In this document: positions 55,367 through 63,951 of the stretch, in pieces
Numbering within the stretch: the stretch's first letter is position 1
Layout: each line of letters opens with the position of its first letter
Origin: CAYPHA01 sp964410215
Lineage (GTDB): Bacteria; Calditrichota; Calditrichia; Calditrichales; CAYPHA01
Direction: 5' to 3'
NCBI GenBank assembly: GCA_964410215.1
Contig: CAYPHA010000014.1
Coordinates: 1-64,000 of the forward strand
Length of the DNA: 64,000 nt
The notes under the pieces: generated by a model
The model's database searches: none
Seen by the model: the letters and a program-made list of their open reading frames with translations, nothing else
Told to the model about the DNA's origin: nothing
Program-made: the position numbers and the translations under genes

Positions 55367-55381
55367 GTCCCTGAAAGGGAC
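55367..55381 (+). promoter_or_regulatory. Intercistronic hairpin before BMC-H
   Basis: GTCCCT, GAA, AGGGAC forms a compact 6-bp stem 2 bases after the aldehyde dehydrogenase stop and 36 bases before the BMC-H start. No T-run follows, so it is more likely an mRNA processing or stabilising element than a terminator. Confidence 0.5.
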
Positions 55382-55417
55382 TGGTAAAAGGTATTAACAT
55401 TAATTCAGGAGAATTTT

Positions 55418-55705
55418 ATGGCACAAGAAGCACTGGGTATGGTAGAGACCCGCGGATTTATCGGGGCGGTTGAAGCCGCTGATGCAATGGTTAAAGCGGC
55501 CCGCGTGGTGTTGATCGGAAAAGTACAGGTTGGATCGGGACTCGTGACGGTTCTGGTACGAGGCGATGTGGCTGCATGTAAAGCATCGACAGACGCCGGG
55601 GCTGCCGCCGCTGAAAAGGTCGGGGAACTGGTTGGTGTTCATGTCATCCCGAGGCCCCATGATGATGTTGAATTAATACTTCCACAACGTAGCGAAAAGA
55701 AATAA
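55418..55705 (+). CDS. BMC hexameric shell protein (BMC-H)
   Basis: This 95-residue BMC-H protein tiles the facets of the shell. It starts MAQEALGMVETRGFIGAVEAAD, with the conserved pore-side segment KVQVGSGLVTVLVRGD and ACKASTDAGAAAAEKVGEL, and ends with ELVGVHVIPRPHDDVELIL. AGGAG precedes the ATG. It is the only BMC-H gene seen here and no BMC-T gene is present; others may lie past the window. Shell tiling needs many copies, so it is expected to be the most abundant product, in line with the hairpin in front of it. Confidence 0.95.
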   Translation: MAQEALGMVETRGFIGAVEAADAMVKAARVVLIGKVQVGSGLVTVLVRGDVAACKASTDAGAAAAEKVGELVGVHVIPRPHDDVELILPQRSEKK

Positions 55706-55716
55706 GGAGCGTTGGA

Positions 55717-56502
55717 TTGAAAAATCTGCAAATGCTGAAACGCCAACTGGTCGAAGTCGGGCGTCGCACGTATGAGCGGGGTTATGTGGCATCGAATGAC
55801 GGGAATATCAGCGCACGGGTGGATGACAACCGGGTGCTGATTACACCTACAGGCGTCAGTAAGGGATTCATGAAAACGGAGGAGATGGTCCTGGTCGATA
55901 TGGACGGTAAGGTCAGGGGCGGATCGAAAAAACCGTCATCAGAGGTGTTCATGCACCTGCAGGTCTACAAAGACCGGCCGGATGTCAACAGCGTCTGTCA
56001 TGCTCACCCGCCCTATGCCACGGGATTTGCGGTGGCTGGTATTCCGCTTGATCAGTGTGTATTGCCTGAGGTTATCATCGCATTGGGAAATATTCCCATT
56101 GTGGAATACGGTACGCCGGGAACGGAGGAGTTTTATAAGCCGGTCATCAAACTATTGCCGGACTATGATGCGTTCCTCCTTGCAAATCATGGTGCTCTGA
56201 CAATCGGAGCTGATGTACTGAGCGCCTACCATAAAATGGAGACACTGGAACACTTTGCACATATCGCCTTCGTCGCACGGCAACTGGGCCATATCAGCAC
56301 GTTGAATGAGCAGCAGGTAAAGAAACTGACGGATCTCCGTTCTAAATACGGTGTTCGTACCACGGTCGGATGTGTTACCTGTGAAACCGAAGGTACCTGT
56401 GATCTGCATCCGAATGGCTTACCTGCCCCTTCTTCAGAAGAAGGTGAAAAAGAAAAGCTCATTCAGGAGATTACGGAAAAGGTGACCAAGCGGCTCTCTT
56501 GA
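55717..56502 (+). CDS. fucA: Class II aldolase (L-fuculose/rhamnulose-1-phosphate aldolase) with C-terminal encapsulation helix
   Basis: This 261-residue zinc aldolase would cleave L-fuculose-1-phosphate to dihydroxyacetone phosphate and L-lactaldehyde. It starts at TTG 55717 with AAGGAG 7 bases upstream; a weaker ATG lies five codons later. Metal and catalytic residues match FucA: Glu76 in PSSEVFMH, His95 and His97 in CHAHPP, and His158 in LANHGA. After the catalytic core there is a cysteine cluster (Cys219, Cys222, Cys228 in GCVTCETEGTC), a Pro/Ser linker and an amphipathic helix (EKEKLIQEITEKVTKRLS) typical of cargo encapsulation peptides. FucA of E. coli is about 215 residues, so the tail is extra. 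Rhamnulose-1-phosphate is an equally possible substrate. Confidence 0.9.
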   Translation: MKNLQMLKRQLVEVGRRTYERGYVASNDGNISARVDDNRVLITPTGVSKGFMKTEEMVLVDMDGKVRGGSKKPSSEVFMHLQVYKDRPDVNSVCHAHPPYATGFAVAGIPLDQCVLPEVIIALGNIPIVEYGTPGTEEFYKPVIKLLPDYDAFLLANHGALTIGADVLSAYHKMETLEHFAHIAFVARQLGHISTLNEQQVKKLTDLRSKYGVRTTVGCVTCETEGTCDLHPNGLPAPSSEEGEKEKLIQEITEKVTKRLS

Positions 56503-56548
56503 AAGGGATACGTCATCGGGATGTGAAATATACAGGAATGGATATGGT

Positions 56549-57742
56549 ATGCTGATCATGATCTGCAATATCGGTTCCACCAGCTTTAAGTTTCAATTGC
56601 TGGATATGGAACACGAACAGGCTTTAATGCGGGGATATACAGAACGTGTCGGTGCGGATGATGCTATTGTCTCTTATTTTGCCGGAGATAAAAAAGTATT
56701 CGATGATATAACCGGAATACCTTCCCACCGGGAAGCCGTTCAACACCTGCTGGACTATCTGTCGGGAGCCGGATCAGATATTCTGGATTCGCTCAGCCAG
56801 ATTGAAGGAATCGGGTTCAAAACCATTCAGGCCGGCGACCGGAACGGAACGGTGCTCCTGGACGACGCGGTCCTGCAGGCGATGGAAGATTTCCGTGAGC
56901 TTGCACCGGCGCACAATCCGCCGTACCTGACGGCAATCTACATGTTCCGGGAATTGCTCCCGGATACACCGCTGGTCGGTGTTTTCGAACCCGGCTTTCA
57001 TATCCACATACCGGATTATGCCCGAATATACGGTACACCATATGAGTGGTATGAAAAATATGGCGTAAAAAAATACGGCTATCACGGGGCATCACACCGC
57101 TATGTGACGGGCGAAACTATCCGACGGCTCGATCTTCCGGAAGATAATCATAAAATTATAACCTGTCACCTGGGCGGATCATCGTCGCTCTGCGCGTTTA
57201 AAAACGGTAAATCCGTGGACACTTCCATGGGCTTTACACCGCAATCGGGGCTGATTCAGGGAACCCGCATCGGTGATCTGGATCCGTATGTCATTCCTTA
57301 CATCATGCACAAGACCGGACTGAGCCAGGATGAGGTATTGAAGGAATGTTCCAAAAACGGGGGGTTAGCCGGTATCTCGGGTGTATCGGCCGATATGCGC
57401 GAAATCAACCAGGCTGTTGAGGAGGGGAACGAACGGGCCCTGCTGGCCAGGAACAAATTCATATATGATATAAAACGCTATATTGGCGAATTCATCGTTC
57501 TGATGGAAGGGCTGGATGCAGTCACCTTTACCGGCGGTATCGGACAAAAAGATGCGGGCTTGCGGGCAGACGTATTGAAAGCGCTCTCGTTCATGGGCCT
57601 TAAGCTGGATAACCGTAAGAATGAGGCCAATGAAACCATTATTTCCACACCGGTTTCAACAATTTCTGCGCTGATTCTCGACACAAATGAAGAACTGGTT
57701 GTAGCCAGAGAGACCATGAATTTAATAAAAAGAGATAACTAA
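56549..57742 (+). CDS. Acetate-kinase-family protein with altered active-site residues
   Basis: This 397-residue acetate/propionate kinase fold (ASKHA) starts CNIGSTSFKFQLLD in register with AckA. Retained residues are His122 (AHNPP), His179 (YHGASH) and Arg240 (QGTRIGD). Changed ones are: the canonical GHRVVHGG block, here GFKTIQAGD, placing Lys91 at the usual substrate Arg91; the usual catalytic Asp of VFDTAFH, here Glu147 (VFEPGFH); and the Mg-binding Glu of GGIGEN, here Gln333 (GGIGQK). A role as a lactyl- or acyl-phosphate kinase for ATP formation fits its place in the operon, but these substitutions make an altered substrate, reduced activity or a structural role possible. Confidence 0.82.
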   Translation: MLIMICNIGSTSFKFQLLDMEHEQALMRGYTERVGADDAIVSYFAGDKKVFDDITGIPSHREAVQHLLDYLSGAGSDILDSLSQIEGIGFKTIQAGDRNGTVLLDDAVLQAMEDFRELAPAHNPPYLTAIYMFRELLPDTPLVGVFEPGFHIHIPDYARIYGTPYEWYEKYGVKKYGYHGASHRYVTGETIRRLDLPEDNHKIITCHLGGSSSLCAFKNGKSVDTSMGFTPQSGLIQGTRIGDLDPYVIPYIMHKTGLSQDEVLKECSKNGGLAGISGVSADMREINQAVEEGNERALLARNKFIYDIKRYIGEFIVLMEGLDAVTFTGGIGQKDAGLRADVLKALSFMGLKLDNRKNEANETIISTPVSTISALILDTNEELVVARETMNLIKRDN

Positions 57743-57763
57743 AAAAGTCTAAAGGAATATGTT

Positions 57764-59584
57764 ATGGTTGATACAACAAAAATAAATATGAACGAGCCGG
57801 TTATCCGGTTAAAAGGTTCCTTACCCAAAGTGGGTATACGGCCGGTAATTGACGGCCGTCGTAAAGGGGTACGGGAATCTCTCGAAGATCAAACCATGAA
57901 TATGGCCCGGTCGGCGGCAAAGTTGATAACAGATAATCTGCGCCATTCCAGCGGCATGCCTGTGGAATGTGTCATTGCTGATAGCACCATCGGCGGGGTT
58001 GCCGAAGCGGCTGCCTGCGCTGAAAAATTTGCACGTGAAGGTGTTGCCGTTTCGTTAACTGTTACACCCTGCTGGTGTTACGGGACAGAGGTGATGGATA
58101 TGGACCCCTTGATACCGAAAGCCGTATGGGGCTTCAACGGAACGGAACGGCCCGGTGCGGTATATCTGGCGGCAGCCCTTGCCGGTTACAGTCAGAAAGG
58201 ATTGCCTACATTTGGTATTTATGGACGGGAAGTACAGGATAGCGATGACACGTCCATTCCTGACGATGTAAAAGATAAAATACTGAATTTCGTTAAAGCC
58301 GGCCTTGCCGTCGGCGAGATGCGCGGGAAATCCTACCTGGCCATTGGCGGGGTTTCCATGGGTATTGCCGGATCTATCGTTGATCAGAATTTTTTTCAGG
58401 ATTATCTTGGCATGCGCAATGAAACGGTGGACATGTCCGAAATTATCCGCCGCCTGGAAGAAGGCATTTATGATAAGGAAGAATTTGAGCAGGCACTCGA
58501 GTGGGTAAAAGAATACTGTAAAGCAGGTGAGGATGTCAATAAACCGGAAGAACAGGCTTCCAGGGAACGGAAGGACTGGGAATGGGAAACGGTTATAAAA
58601 ATGGCCATGATCGCCCGTGATTTGATGGTAGGAAATCCGAAGCTGGCCGAAATGGGTTTTGTTGAAGAATCGATGGGACATAATGCGATCGCTTCCGGTT
58701 TCCAGGGACAGCGGAGCTGGACCGATCATTTCCCGAACGGCGATTTCCTGGAAGCGATGCTGAATTCGTCCTTTGACTGGAACGGCATTCGTGAATCATA
58801 CGTCGTAGCGACAGAGAATGACGCGCTGAACGGTGTTTCCATGCTGTTCGGACACCTTCTGACCGGCACAGCACAGATATTTTCTGATGTCAGGACTTAC
58901 TGGAGTCCGGAATCCGTAAAAAGGGTTACCGGGAAAAGTCTGACCGGTAAAGCCGCCAAAGGTATTATTCATTTGATTAATTCCGGATCTACCTGCCTGG
59001 ATGGTTCGGGCCGCCAGAAGCAAAATGGTAAATCGGTTATGAAACCGTTCTGGGATATTACATCTGAAGAGGTGAAAGCCTGTCTGGATGCCACCAGATG
59101 GTGCCCGGCTGAACAGGAATATTTCCGCGGCGGTGGTTTCTCTTCGCAATTTCTGACGGAGGGTGAAATGCCGGTGACTATGTCGCGTATTAACCTGATA
59201 AAAGGTATCGGACCGGTTATGCAGATCGCTGAAGGTTATACGGTGGACCTGCCGGAAGATGTACACAAAAAACTGGATGAGAGAACAAGCCCAACCTGGC
59301 CGACGACCTGGTTTGCACCCAATGTAACCGGGGAAGGGGCATTCCGGGATGTGTACACGGTGATGGCTAACTGGGGTGCTAATCATGGTGCGATCAGCTA
59401 TGGCCATATCGGTGATCAGCTGATTACACTGGCGGCGATGCTGCGTATTCCTGTTAATATGCATAATGTTGACGAAAAACGCATTTTCCGGCCGTCAGCC
59501 TGGAACGCTTTTGGAACAGCAGATCCGGAAGGGGCCGATTACAGGGCCTGTGCGAATTTTGGTCCCCTGTATAACAAAAGATAA
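57764..59584 (+). CDS. fucI: L-fucose isomerase
   Basis: This 606-residue cytoplasmic Mn-dependent ketol isomerase converts L-fucose to L-fuculose. It aligns along its full length with E. coli FucI: PKVGIRPVIDGRRKGVRES at the N-terminus, CWCYGTEVMDMDP, and the metal ligands Glu351 in VVATEND, Asp375 in FSDVRTYW and His541 in WGANHGA (equivalents of Glu337, Asp361 and His528). No encapsulation helix is evident, so it is probably outside the shell. It is the strongest evidence that the operon handles L-fucose rather than only rhamnose. It may also act on D-arabinose. Confidence 0.95.
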   Translation: MVDTTKINMNEPVIRLKGSLPKVGIRPVIDGRRKGVRESLEDQTMNMARSAAKLITDNLRHSSGMPVECVIADSTIGGVAEAAACAEKFAREGVAVSLTVTPCWCYGTEVMDMDPLIPKAVWGFNGTERPGAVYLAAALAGYSQKGLPTFGIYGREVQDSDDTSIPDDVKDKILNFVKAGLAVGEMRGKSYLAIGGVSMGIAGSIVDQNFFQDYLGMRNETVDMSEIIRRLEEGIYDKEEFEQALEWVKEYCKAGEDVNKPEEQASRERKDWEWETVIKMAMIARDLMVGNPKLAEMGFVEESMGHNAIASGFQGQRSWTDHFPNGDFLEAMLNSSFDWNGIRESYVVATENDALNGVSMLFGHLLTGTAQIFSDVRTYWSPESVKRVTGKSLTGKAAKGIIHLINSGSTCLDGSGRQKQNGKSVMKPFWDITSEEVKACLDATRWCPAEQEYFRGGGFSSQFLTEGEMPVTMSRINLIKGIGPVMQIAEGYTVDLPEDVHKKLDERTSPTWPTTWFAPNVTGEGAFRDVYTVMANWGANHGAISYGHIGDQLITLAAMLRIPVNMHNVDEKRIFRPSAWNAFGTADPEGADYRACANFGPLYNKR

Positions 59585-59620
59585 ATCTGGATCGTAATAG
59601 AATTCCGGAAAGCATATTCG

Positions 59621-60346
59621 ATGAAAATATCGCTGTTTATTCCCTGTTTGTCTGAACATCTGTATCCGGATGCCGCGCTTTCCATAGTAAAGATTTTTCG
59701 TCATCTCGGACACGAGGTGGAATACGTGGAAAATCAGACCTGCTGTGGGCAGCCGGCATTTAATTCCGGGTATCGTAAAGAAGCGCTGGGAGCGGCTGAG
59801 CATTTTATCCGTTTGTTCGGTGATAAAGAATACATTGTCGCTCCCTCCGGCTCCTGCGTGACGATGGTGCGTGTTTTTTACGATGAATTAAAAGTGAATC
59901 CTTCACTGCAGCCTGCCCTGGATAACCTTAAACCACGGATATTTGAATTCACTGAATTTGTTGTCGACGTGCTCGGTGTGGAAGACCTGGGTGGAAAATC
60001 AGATATGAACGTCACGTATCATGATTCCTGTCACCTGGCCCGGGAATTGGGTGTCCGTGAGCAACCACGCCGTCTGATCCGTTCCGTTAAAGGTGCTCAT
60101 TTTATCGAAATGCAACAGCCGGATATCTGCTGTGGCTTTGGCGGTACCTTTTCTTACAAGGTTAAAGATGTTTCGATAGCCATGGTGGCACGTAAATGTG
60201 ACTATATCGAACAGAGCGGGGCCGATATCTGTCTGGGCGCGGATTCCAGTTGCCTGATGAACATTGAAGGGTATCTGCGGAAACATAACAAAAAACAGAA
60301 AACCATGCATATTGCCGATTTCCTGGCTCAAAGCATGTCATTGTAA
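59621..60346 (+). CDS. lutA: LutA-like (Fe-S)-binding lactate utilisation protein
   Basis: This 241-residue protein has two cysteine-rich CCG domains: CCGQP (Cys41, Cys42) with Cys79 in PSGSC, and CCGFGG (Cys170, Cys171) with Cys137 in HDSCH. This is the LutA/YkgE architecture. In Bacillus LutABC, it forms part of an iron-sulfur complex oxidising L-lactate to pyruvate. Here it follows fucI by 36 bases and precedes LutB- and LutC-like genes, so the pathway would continue lactate oxidation. Confidence 0.92.
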   Translation: MKISLFIPCLSEHLYPDAALSIVKIFRHLGHEVEYVENQTCCGQPAFNSGYRKEALGAAEHFIRLFGDKEYIVAPSGSCVTMVRVFYDELKVNPSLQPALDNLKPRIFEFTEFVVDVLGVEDLGGKSDMNVTYHDSCHLARELGVREQPRRLIRSVKGAHFIEMQQPDICCGFGGTFSYKVKDVSIAMVARKCDYIEQSGADICLGADSSCLMNIEGYLRKHNKKQKTMHIADFLAQSMSL

Positions 60347-60367
60347 CAGTACCGGGAGTGAACACAT

Positions 60368-61774
60368 TTGATGCACAGTTCTCCGGAACATACGAAAGCG
60401 TATATTAAAGAAGCTCTTTCCGACCGCCGTCTGCGGGATGCTGTACTGAAAGCGACAACGTCATCCGTGGACACGCGTCAACAGAGGGTCGATGAGATCC
60501 CTTACTGGGAAGAACTGCGTTACAAAGCGCATGCCGTCAAGCGCGATGTAATGGACAACCTGGCCGGTTACCTCGAACAATTCGAGGAAAATTGTACCCA
60601 TAACGGTATAAAAGTGCACTGGGTTCAGGATAGCGAAGAGGCGCGGAAGGTCATTCTCAAACTGGCAGCGGACAATGATGTTAAAAAAATCGTTAAATCC
60701 AAGTCGCTGACTACAGAGGAAATCCATCTGAACGACGCCCTGATTGAAAATGGTATCGAAACACTGGAAACAGATCTTGGTGAATATATCGTCCAGTTGA
60801 AAGAGCAGATTCCATCCCACCTGATTATTCCGGCTATGCATCTCAGCAAGAAGGATGTGGGTGAATTGTTTGCCGAAAAGCTGGGTATTCCATATACGGA
60901 AGATCCTGTGGAATTGCTGCGGGTGGCCCGGGGGAAACTGCGCGAGAATTTTCTGGAAGCCGATATGGGGATTTCCGGTGTCAATTATGCGATTGCCGAT
61001 TCGGGTACCTTCTGTATCGTGGAAAATGAGGCGAATGCCCATCTGACCATTTCCCTGCCGAGGATTCATGTGGCTGTCATGGGCATCGAAAAACTGATTC
61101 CCGACCTCGAATCACTGGCTCTCTTCCTGAAACTTTTACCGGTCAGTGCCACTTCTCAGAAGTCATCAACTTATGTTAACTTCGTCGGTGGCATACCCCG
61201 TGATCGGTATGGTGAAGGCCCGGAAGAAGTGCATATCATACTGCTGGATAACGGACGGTCAAAAATTCTACAAGACCCGGAGCTCCGGGAAACGCTGTTC
61301 TGCCTGCGTTGCGGGGCCTGTCTCAATGCCTGTCCCGTTTACCACCAGATCGGTGGTCATGCCTATGGCTGGCATTACATGGGACCCATCGGGATCACCC
61401 TGATTCCGCAATTTCTGGGAGAAGCGGAAGGAAAGCATGCCCCTTATCTGTCCACTCTGTGCGGTGCCTGTTTCGATGCCTGTCCGGTTCGTATTAATAT
61501 ACCACACCATCTTCTGAAGCTGAGAAACAACGTGGTGGAAAAGGGCAGAACAACGTTTTTTGAGAAAGCCGGCATGGCCCTGTGGGGTAAACTGGTACAA
61601 AGTCCGCTTATGTACCGTATGGCCACATGGTTCCCGGGAAAACTGCAGCAACTGCTTCCGCAGAATAAGTCGATACCGGTACCGGGATATAACAAAGAAA
61701 GGGCGCTGGGGCAGTTTGACAGCAAGGGATTCCGCCGCCGGTTTAAAGAAATGGAAAAACGCGATGAAGGATAG
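60368..61774 (+). CDS. lutB: LutB-like iron-sulfur lactate utilisation protein
   Basis: This 468-residue protein has an N-terminal LUD domain (IVKSKSLTTEEIHLN, GVNYAIADSGTFCIVENE) and a C-terminal pair of 4Fe-4S motifs: CLRCGACLNACP with Cys312, 315, 318 and 322, and CGACFDACP with Cys365, 368 and 372. The order LUD then ferredoxin-like and length match LutB/YkgF. It is the electron-handling subunit of the lactate oxidising complex. It overlaps the LutC-like gene by 11 bases, indicating translational coupling. Confidence 0.93.
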   Translation: MMHSSPEHTKAYIKEALSDRRLRDAVLKATTSSVDTRQQRVDEIPYWEELRYKAHAVKRDVMDNLAGYLEQFEENCTHNGIKVHWVQDSEEARKVILKLAADNDVKKIVKSKSLTTEEIHLNDALIENGIETLETDLGEYIVQLKEQIPSHLIIPAMHLSKKDVGELFAEKLGIPYTEDPVELLRVARGKLRENFLEADMGISGVNYAIADSGTFCIVENEANAHLTISLPRIHVAVMGIEKLIPDLESLALFLKLLPVSATSQKSSTYVNFVGGIPRDRYGEGPEEVHIILLDNGRSKILQDPELRETLFCLRCGACLNACPVYHQIGGHAYGWHYMGPIGITLIPQFLGEAEGKHAPYLSTLCGACFDACPVRINIPHHLLKLRNNVVEKGRTTFFEKAGMALWGKLVQSPLMYRMATWFPGKLQQLLPQNKSIPVPGYNKERALGQFDSKGFRRRFKEMEKRDEG

Positions 61775-62450
61775 TCGAACACAGATTCTGAATCGTATAC
61801 GGGAAGCGACCAAAAGCCCGTCAAACCTGCCGGATTTGCCGGAAGGTACAGAACGGAAGCTGCAGGAAAAGCGGAAAGCGGTTACACCGGATACGTTGGA
61901 AGAACGGGTCCATCAATTTCAGATCGAACTCGAAGCGCTCTCTGCTGAATTTTTTCTTTTGCCTGACTACCGTGAAATCAGTATAAAAATAAAAGAAATT
62001 CTCGAACAGTCTTCTTACAGTTCCCTTGCTTTTGCAGATAATTCCGATTGTCGCCGCGTTGCAGAAACCATTGCGGAAGGCGGGGGAAACCTTACACTGT
62101 TCAATGCGGTTAAGCTGGACTATCCCGATCGGAAATATGAATTGGCGGAAGTCCCCGCCGGTCTGGTGAAGGCTTCCTATGCCGTGGCTGATATCGGTTC
62201 GCTTGTTTTTCCCTATGATGACAACGGAACCTCGCTGGTTCATTTTTTACCTGACTGTATTTTCGCCATCGTTGAAAAACAACATCTTGTATCCAGTCAG
62301 TTTGAACTCTTTGAACGCATGGATCCTGAAAAGGCGAAAAATATGGTTTTCGTAGCGGGCCCAAGCCGCACGGCGGATATAGAAAAAGTTCTGGTCCTGG
62401 GGGCGCACGGACCACGAAGATTCGTCGTTTTCATGATCGATAATTCTTAA
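61764..62450 (+). CDS. lutC: LutC-like LUD-domain protein
   Basis: This protein of about 228 residues starts at ATG 61764 inside the end of lutB (MKDSRTQIL); a longer in-frame reading from 61560 overlaps lutB and lacks family similarity. The LUD domain covers most of the length: SLAFADNSDCRRVAET, VKASYAVADIGSLVFPY and FAIVEKQHLVSS. LutC completes the LutABC set needed for L-lactate oxidation. It is followed after 14 bases by the sugar kinase. Confidence 0.9.
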   Translation: MKDSRTQILNRIREATKSPSNLPDLPEGTERKLQEKRKAVTPDTLEERVHQFQIELEALSAEFFLLPDYREISIKIKEILEQSSYSSLAFADNSDCRRVAETIAEGGGNLTLFNAVKLDYPDRKYELAEVPAGLVKASYAVADIGSLVFPYDDNGTSLVHFLPDCIFAIVEKQHLVSSQFELFERMDPEKAKNMVFVAGPSRTADIEKVLVLGAHGPRRFVVFMIDNS

Positions 62451-62464
62451 ATCAGGGGAGATCT

Positions 62465-63949
62465 ATGTCTTTCTCAAAATATCTGGCATTTGATTTTGGA
62501 GCAGAGAGCGGACGCGCCATATTGGGTGTTATGGAGAATGGTAAATTAAAGCTGGAAGAGCTGCACCGTTTTCCGAACCGCCAGGTGTCTGTGAACGGAC
62601 GCGTTTACTGGGATATCCTTTATCTTTTTGATGAACTGAAAAAGGGGCTTGGTGTCGCTGCCCGGGCCGGCCATACGGATATCAGAAGTATCGGTGTGGA
62701 TACCTGGGGGGTTGATTTCGGACTGATCGACCGGGCCGGCCATCTGATCGGTAATCCGGTTGCCTATCGTGACGCCCGAACCGATGGAATGATGGAAAAG
62801 GTTTTCAAGAAAATGTCCCGTGAAGATATCTATCATATCACCGGAATTCAGTTCATGCAATTGAATACCATTTTTCAATTGTACAGTATGGTCGACGAAA
62901 AGAATCCGCAACTGGAGATCGCCGATAAGCTCCTGTTCATGCCGGACTTGTTTAACTATCTTCTGACCGGAAATGCAACAGCTGAATACACGATTGCTTC
63001 GACCTCCCAGCTGCTGGATGCACAGAAAAGAGAATGGGCCGAACCGGTTTTCCGGGCACTGGATCTGCCGCTGGAAATCATGCCGGCTGTTCGTGCGCCC
63101 GGTTTGAAGGCAGGATCCCTTCTGGAGGACATCGCTCTGGAAACAGGTATGCCACGGATCGATGTGTATGCTCCGGCTGGACATGACACGGCCTGTGCCG
63201 TTGCTGCGGTCCCTGCGGAACCCGGTAATTGGGCTTACCTGAGCTCCGGCACCTGGTCACTTCTGGGTATTGAAACGGACAAACCCGTCATCAATGACCA
63301 CTCCCTGGCATTCGGCGTCACGAATGAGGGCGGTGTGAATGGTAAAATTCGCTTGTTACGTAATATTATGGGGATGTGGCTGCTTGAAAGAAGTCGTGAT
63401 GTTTGGATCGATAAGGGGATGAATGCAGACTATGATTATCTGATTTCAAAAGCGGAAGAAGCAGAACCTTTCCGGTGTATGATTAATCCGGACGATCACC
63501 TTTTTCTGAACCCGCCCGATATGGAAGAGGCTATTACCGGCTATTGTACACGGACGGGACAACCTTCGCCATCAGGTACAGGCGGGGTGGTGCGTTGTAT
63601 TCTGGAAAGTCTGGCCATGAAATACCGGTTTGTGCTGGAAAATATTAGCCGGCTGCGTTCGGCACCACTGGAACGTTTGCATATCGTTGGCGGTGGTTCC
63701 AAAAATAAAATACTTAACCGGTTTATCGCCGACGCGACGGGAATGACGGTGATAACCGGTCCGCAGGAGGGGACGGCCATCGGAAATATTATGCTTCAGG
63801 CCATCGCGAACGGAGACATTAATGATTTGAATGAAGCCCGGAAAATTGTCGCCCGATCATTTGAAACTGAAACATTTCATCCCGGCGACCAGACAGGATG
63901 GAATCAACAGTACGATCGGGCAAAAAAGCTGTTTGAGGGAAAGGAATAA
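62465..63949 (+). CDS. RhaB-type sugar kinase (L-fuculose or L-rhamnulose kinase)
   Basis: This 494-residue FGGY-family kinase would phosphorylate L-fuculose or L-rhamnulose at C1 using ATP. Motifs are AFDFGAESGRAILG (phosphate 1), SIGVDTWGVDFGLID, YRDARTDGMM, YLSSGTWSLLGIE and the adenosine motif HIVGGGSKNKILNRF. The AESGR and GTWSLLG patterns place it with rhamnulokinase RhaB rather than E. coli FucK, but the fucI and fucU genes around it point to L-fuculose. Relaxed specificity for both is possible. It ends two bases before the fucU start. Confidence 0.9.
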   Translation: MSFSKYLAFDFGAESGRAILGVMENGKLKLEELHRFPNRQVSVNGRVYWDILYLFDELKKGLGVAARAGHTDIRSIGVDTWGVDFGLIDRAGHLIGNPVAYRDARTDGMMEKVFKKMSREDIYHITGIQFMQLNTIFQLYSMVDEKNPQLEIADKLLFMPDLFNYLLTGNATAEYTIASTSQLLDAQKREWAEPVFRALDLPLEIMPAVRAPGLKAGSLLEDIALETGMPRIDVYAPAGHDTACAVAAVPAEPGNWAYLSSGTWSLLGIETDKPVINDHSLAFGVTNEGGVNGKIRLLRNIMGMWLLERSRDVWIDKGMNADYDYLISKAEEAEPFRCMINPDDHLFLNPPDMEEAITGYCTRTGQPSPSGTGGVVRCILESLAMKYRFVLENISRLRSAPLERLHIVGGGSKNKILNRFIADATGMTVITGPQEGTAIGNIMLQAIANGDINDLNEARKIVARSFETETFHPGDQTGWNQQYDRAKKLFEGKE

Positions 63950-63951
63950 CC

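Noticed and set aside
61560..61763. Upstream extension of the LutC-like frame
   Set aside because: It lies in another frame of lutB, and LutC family similarity begins at the ATG at 61764.
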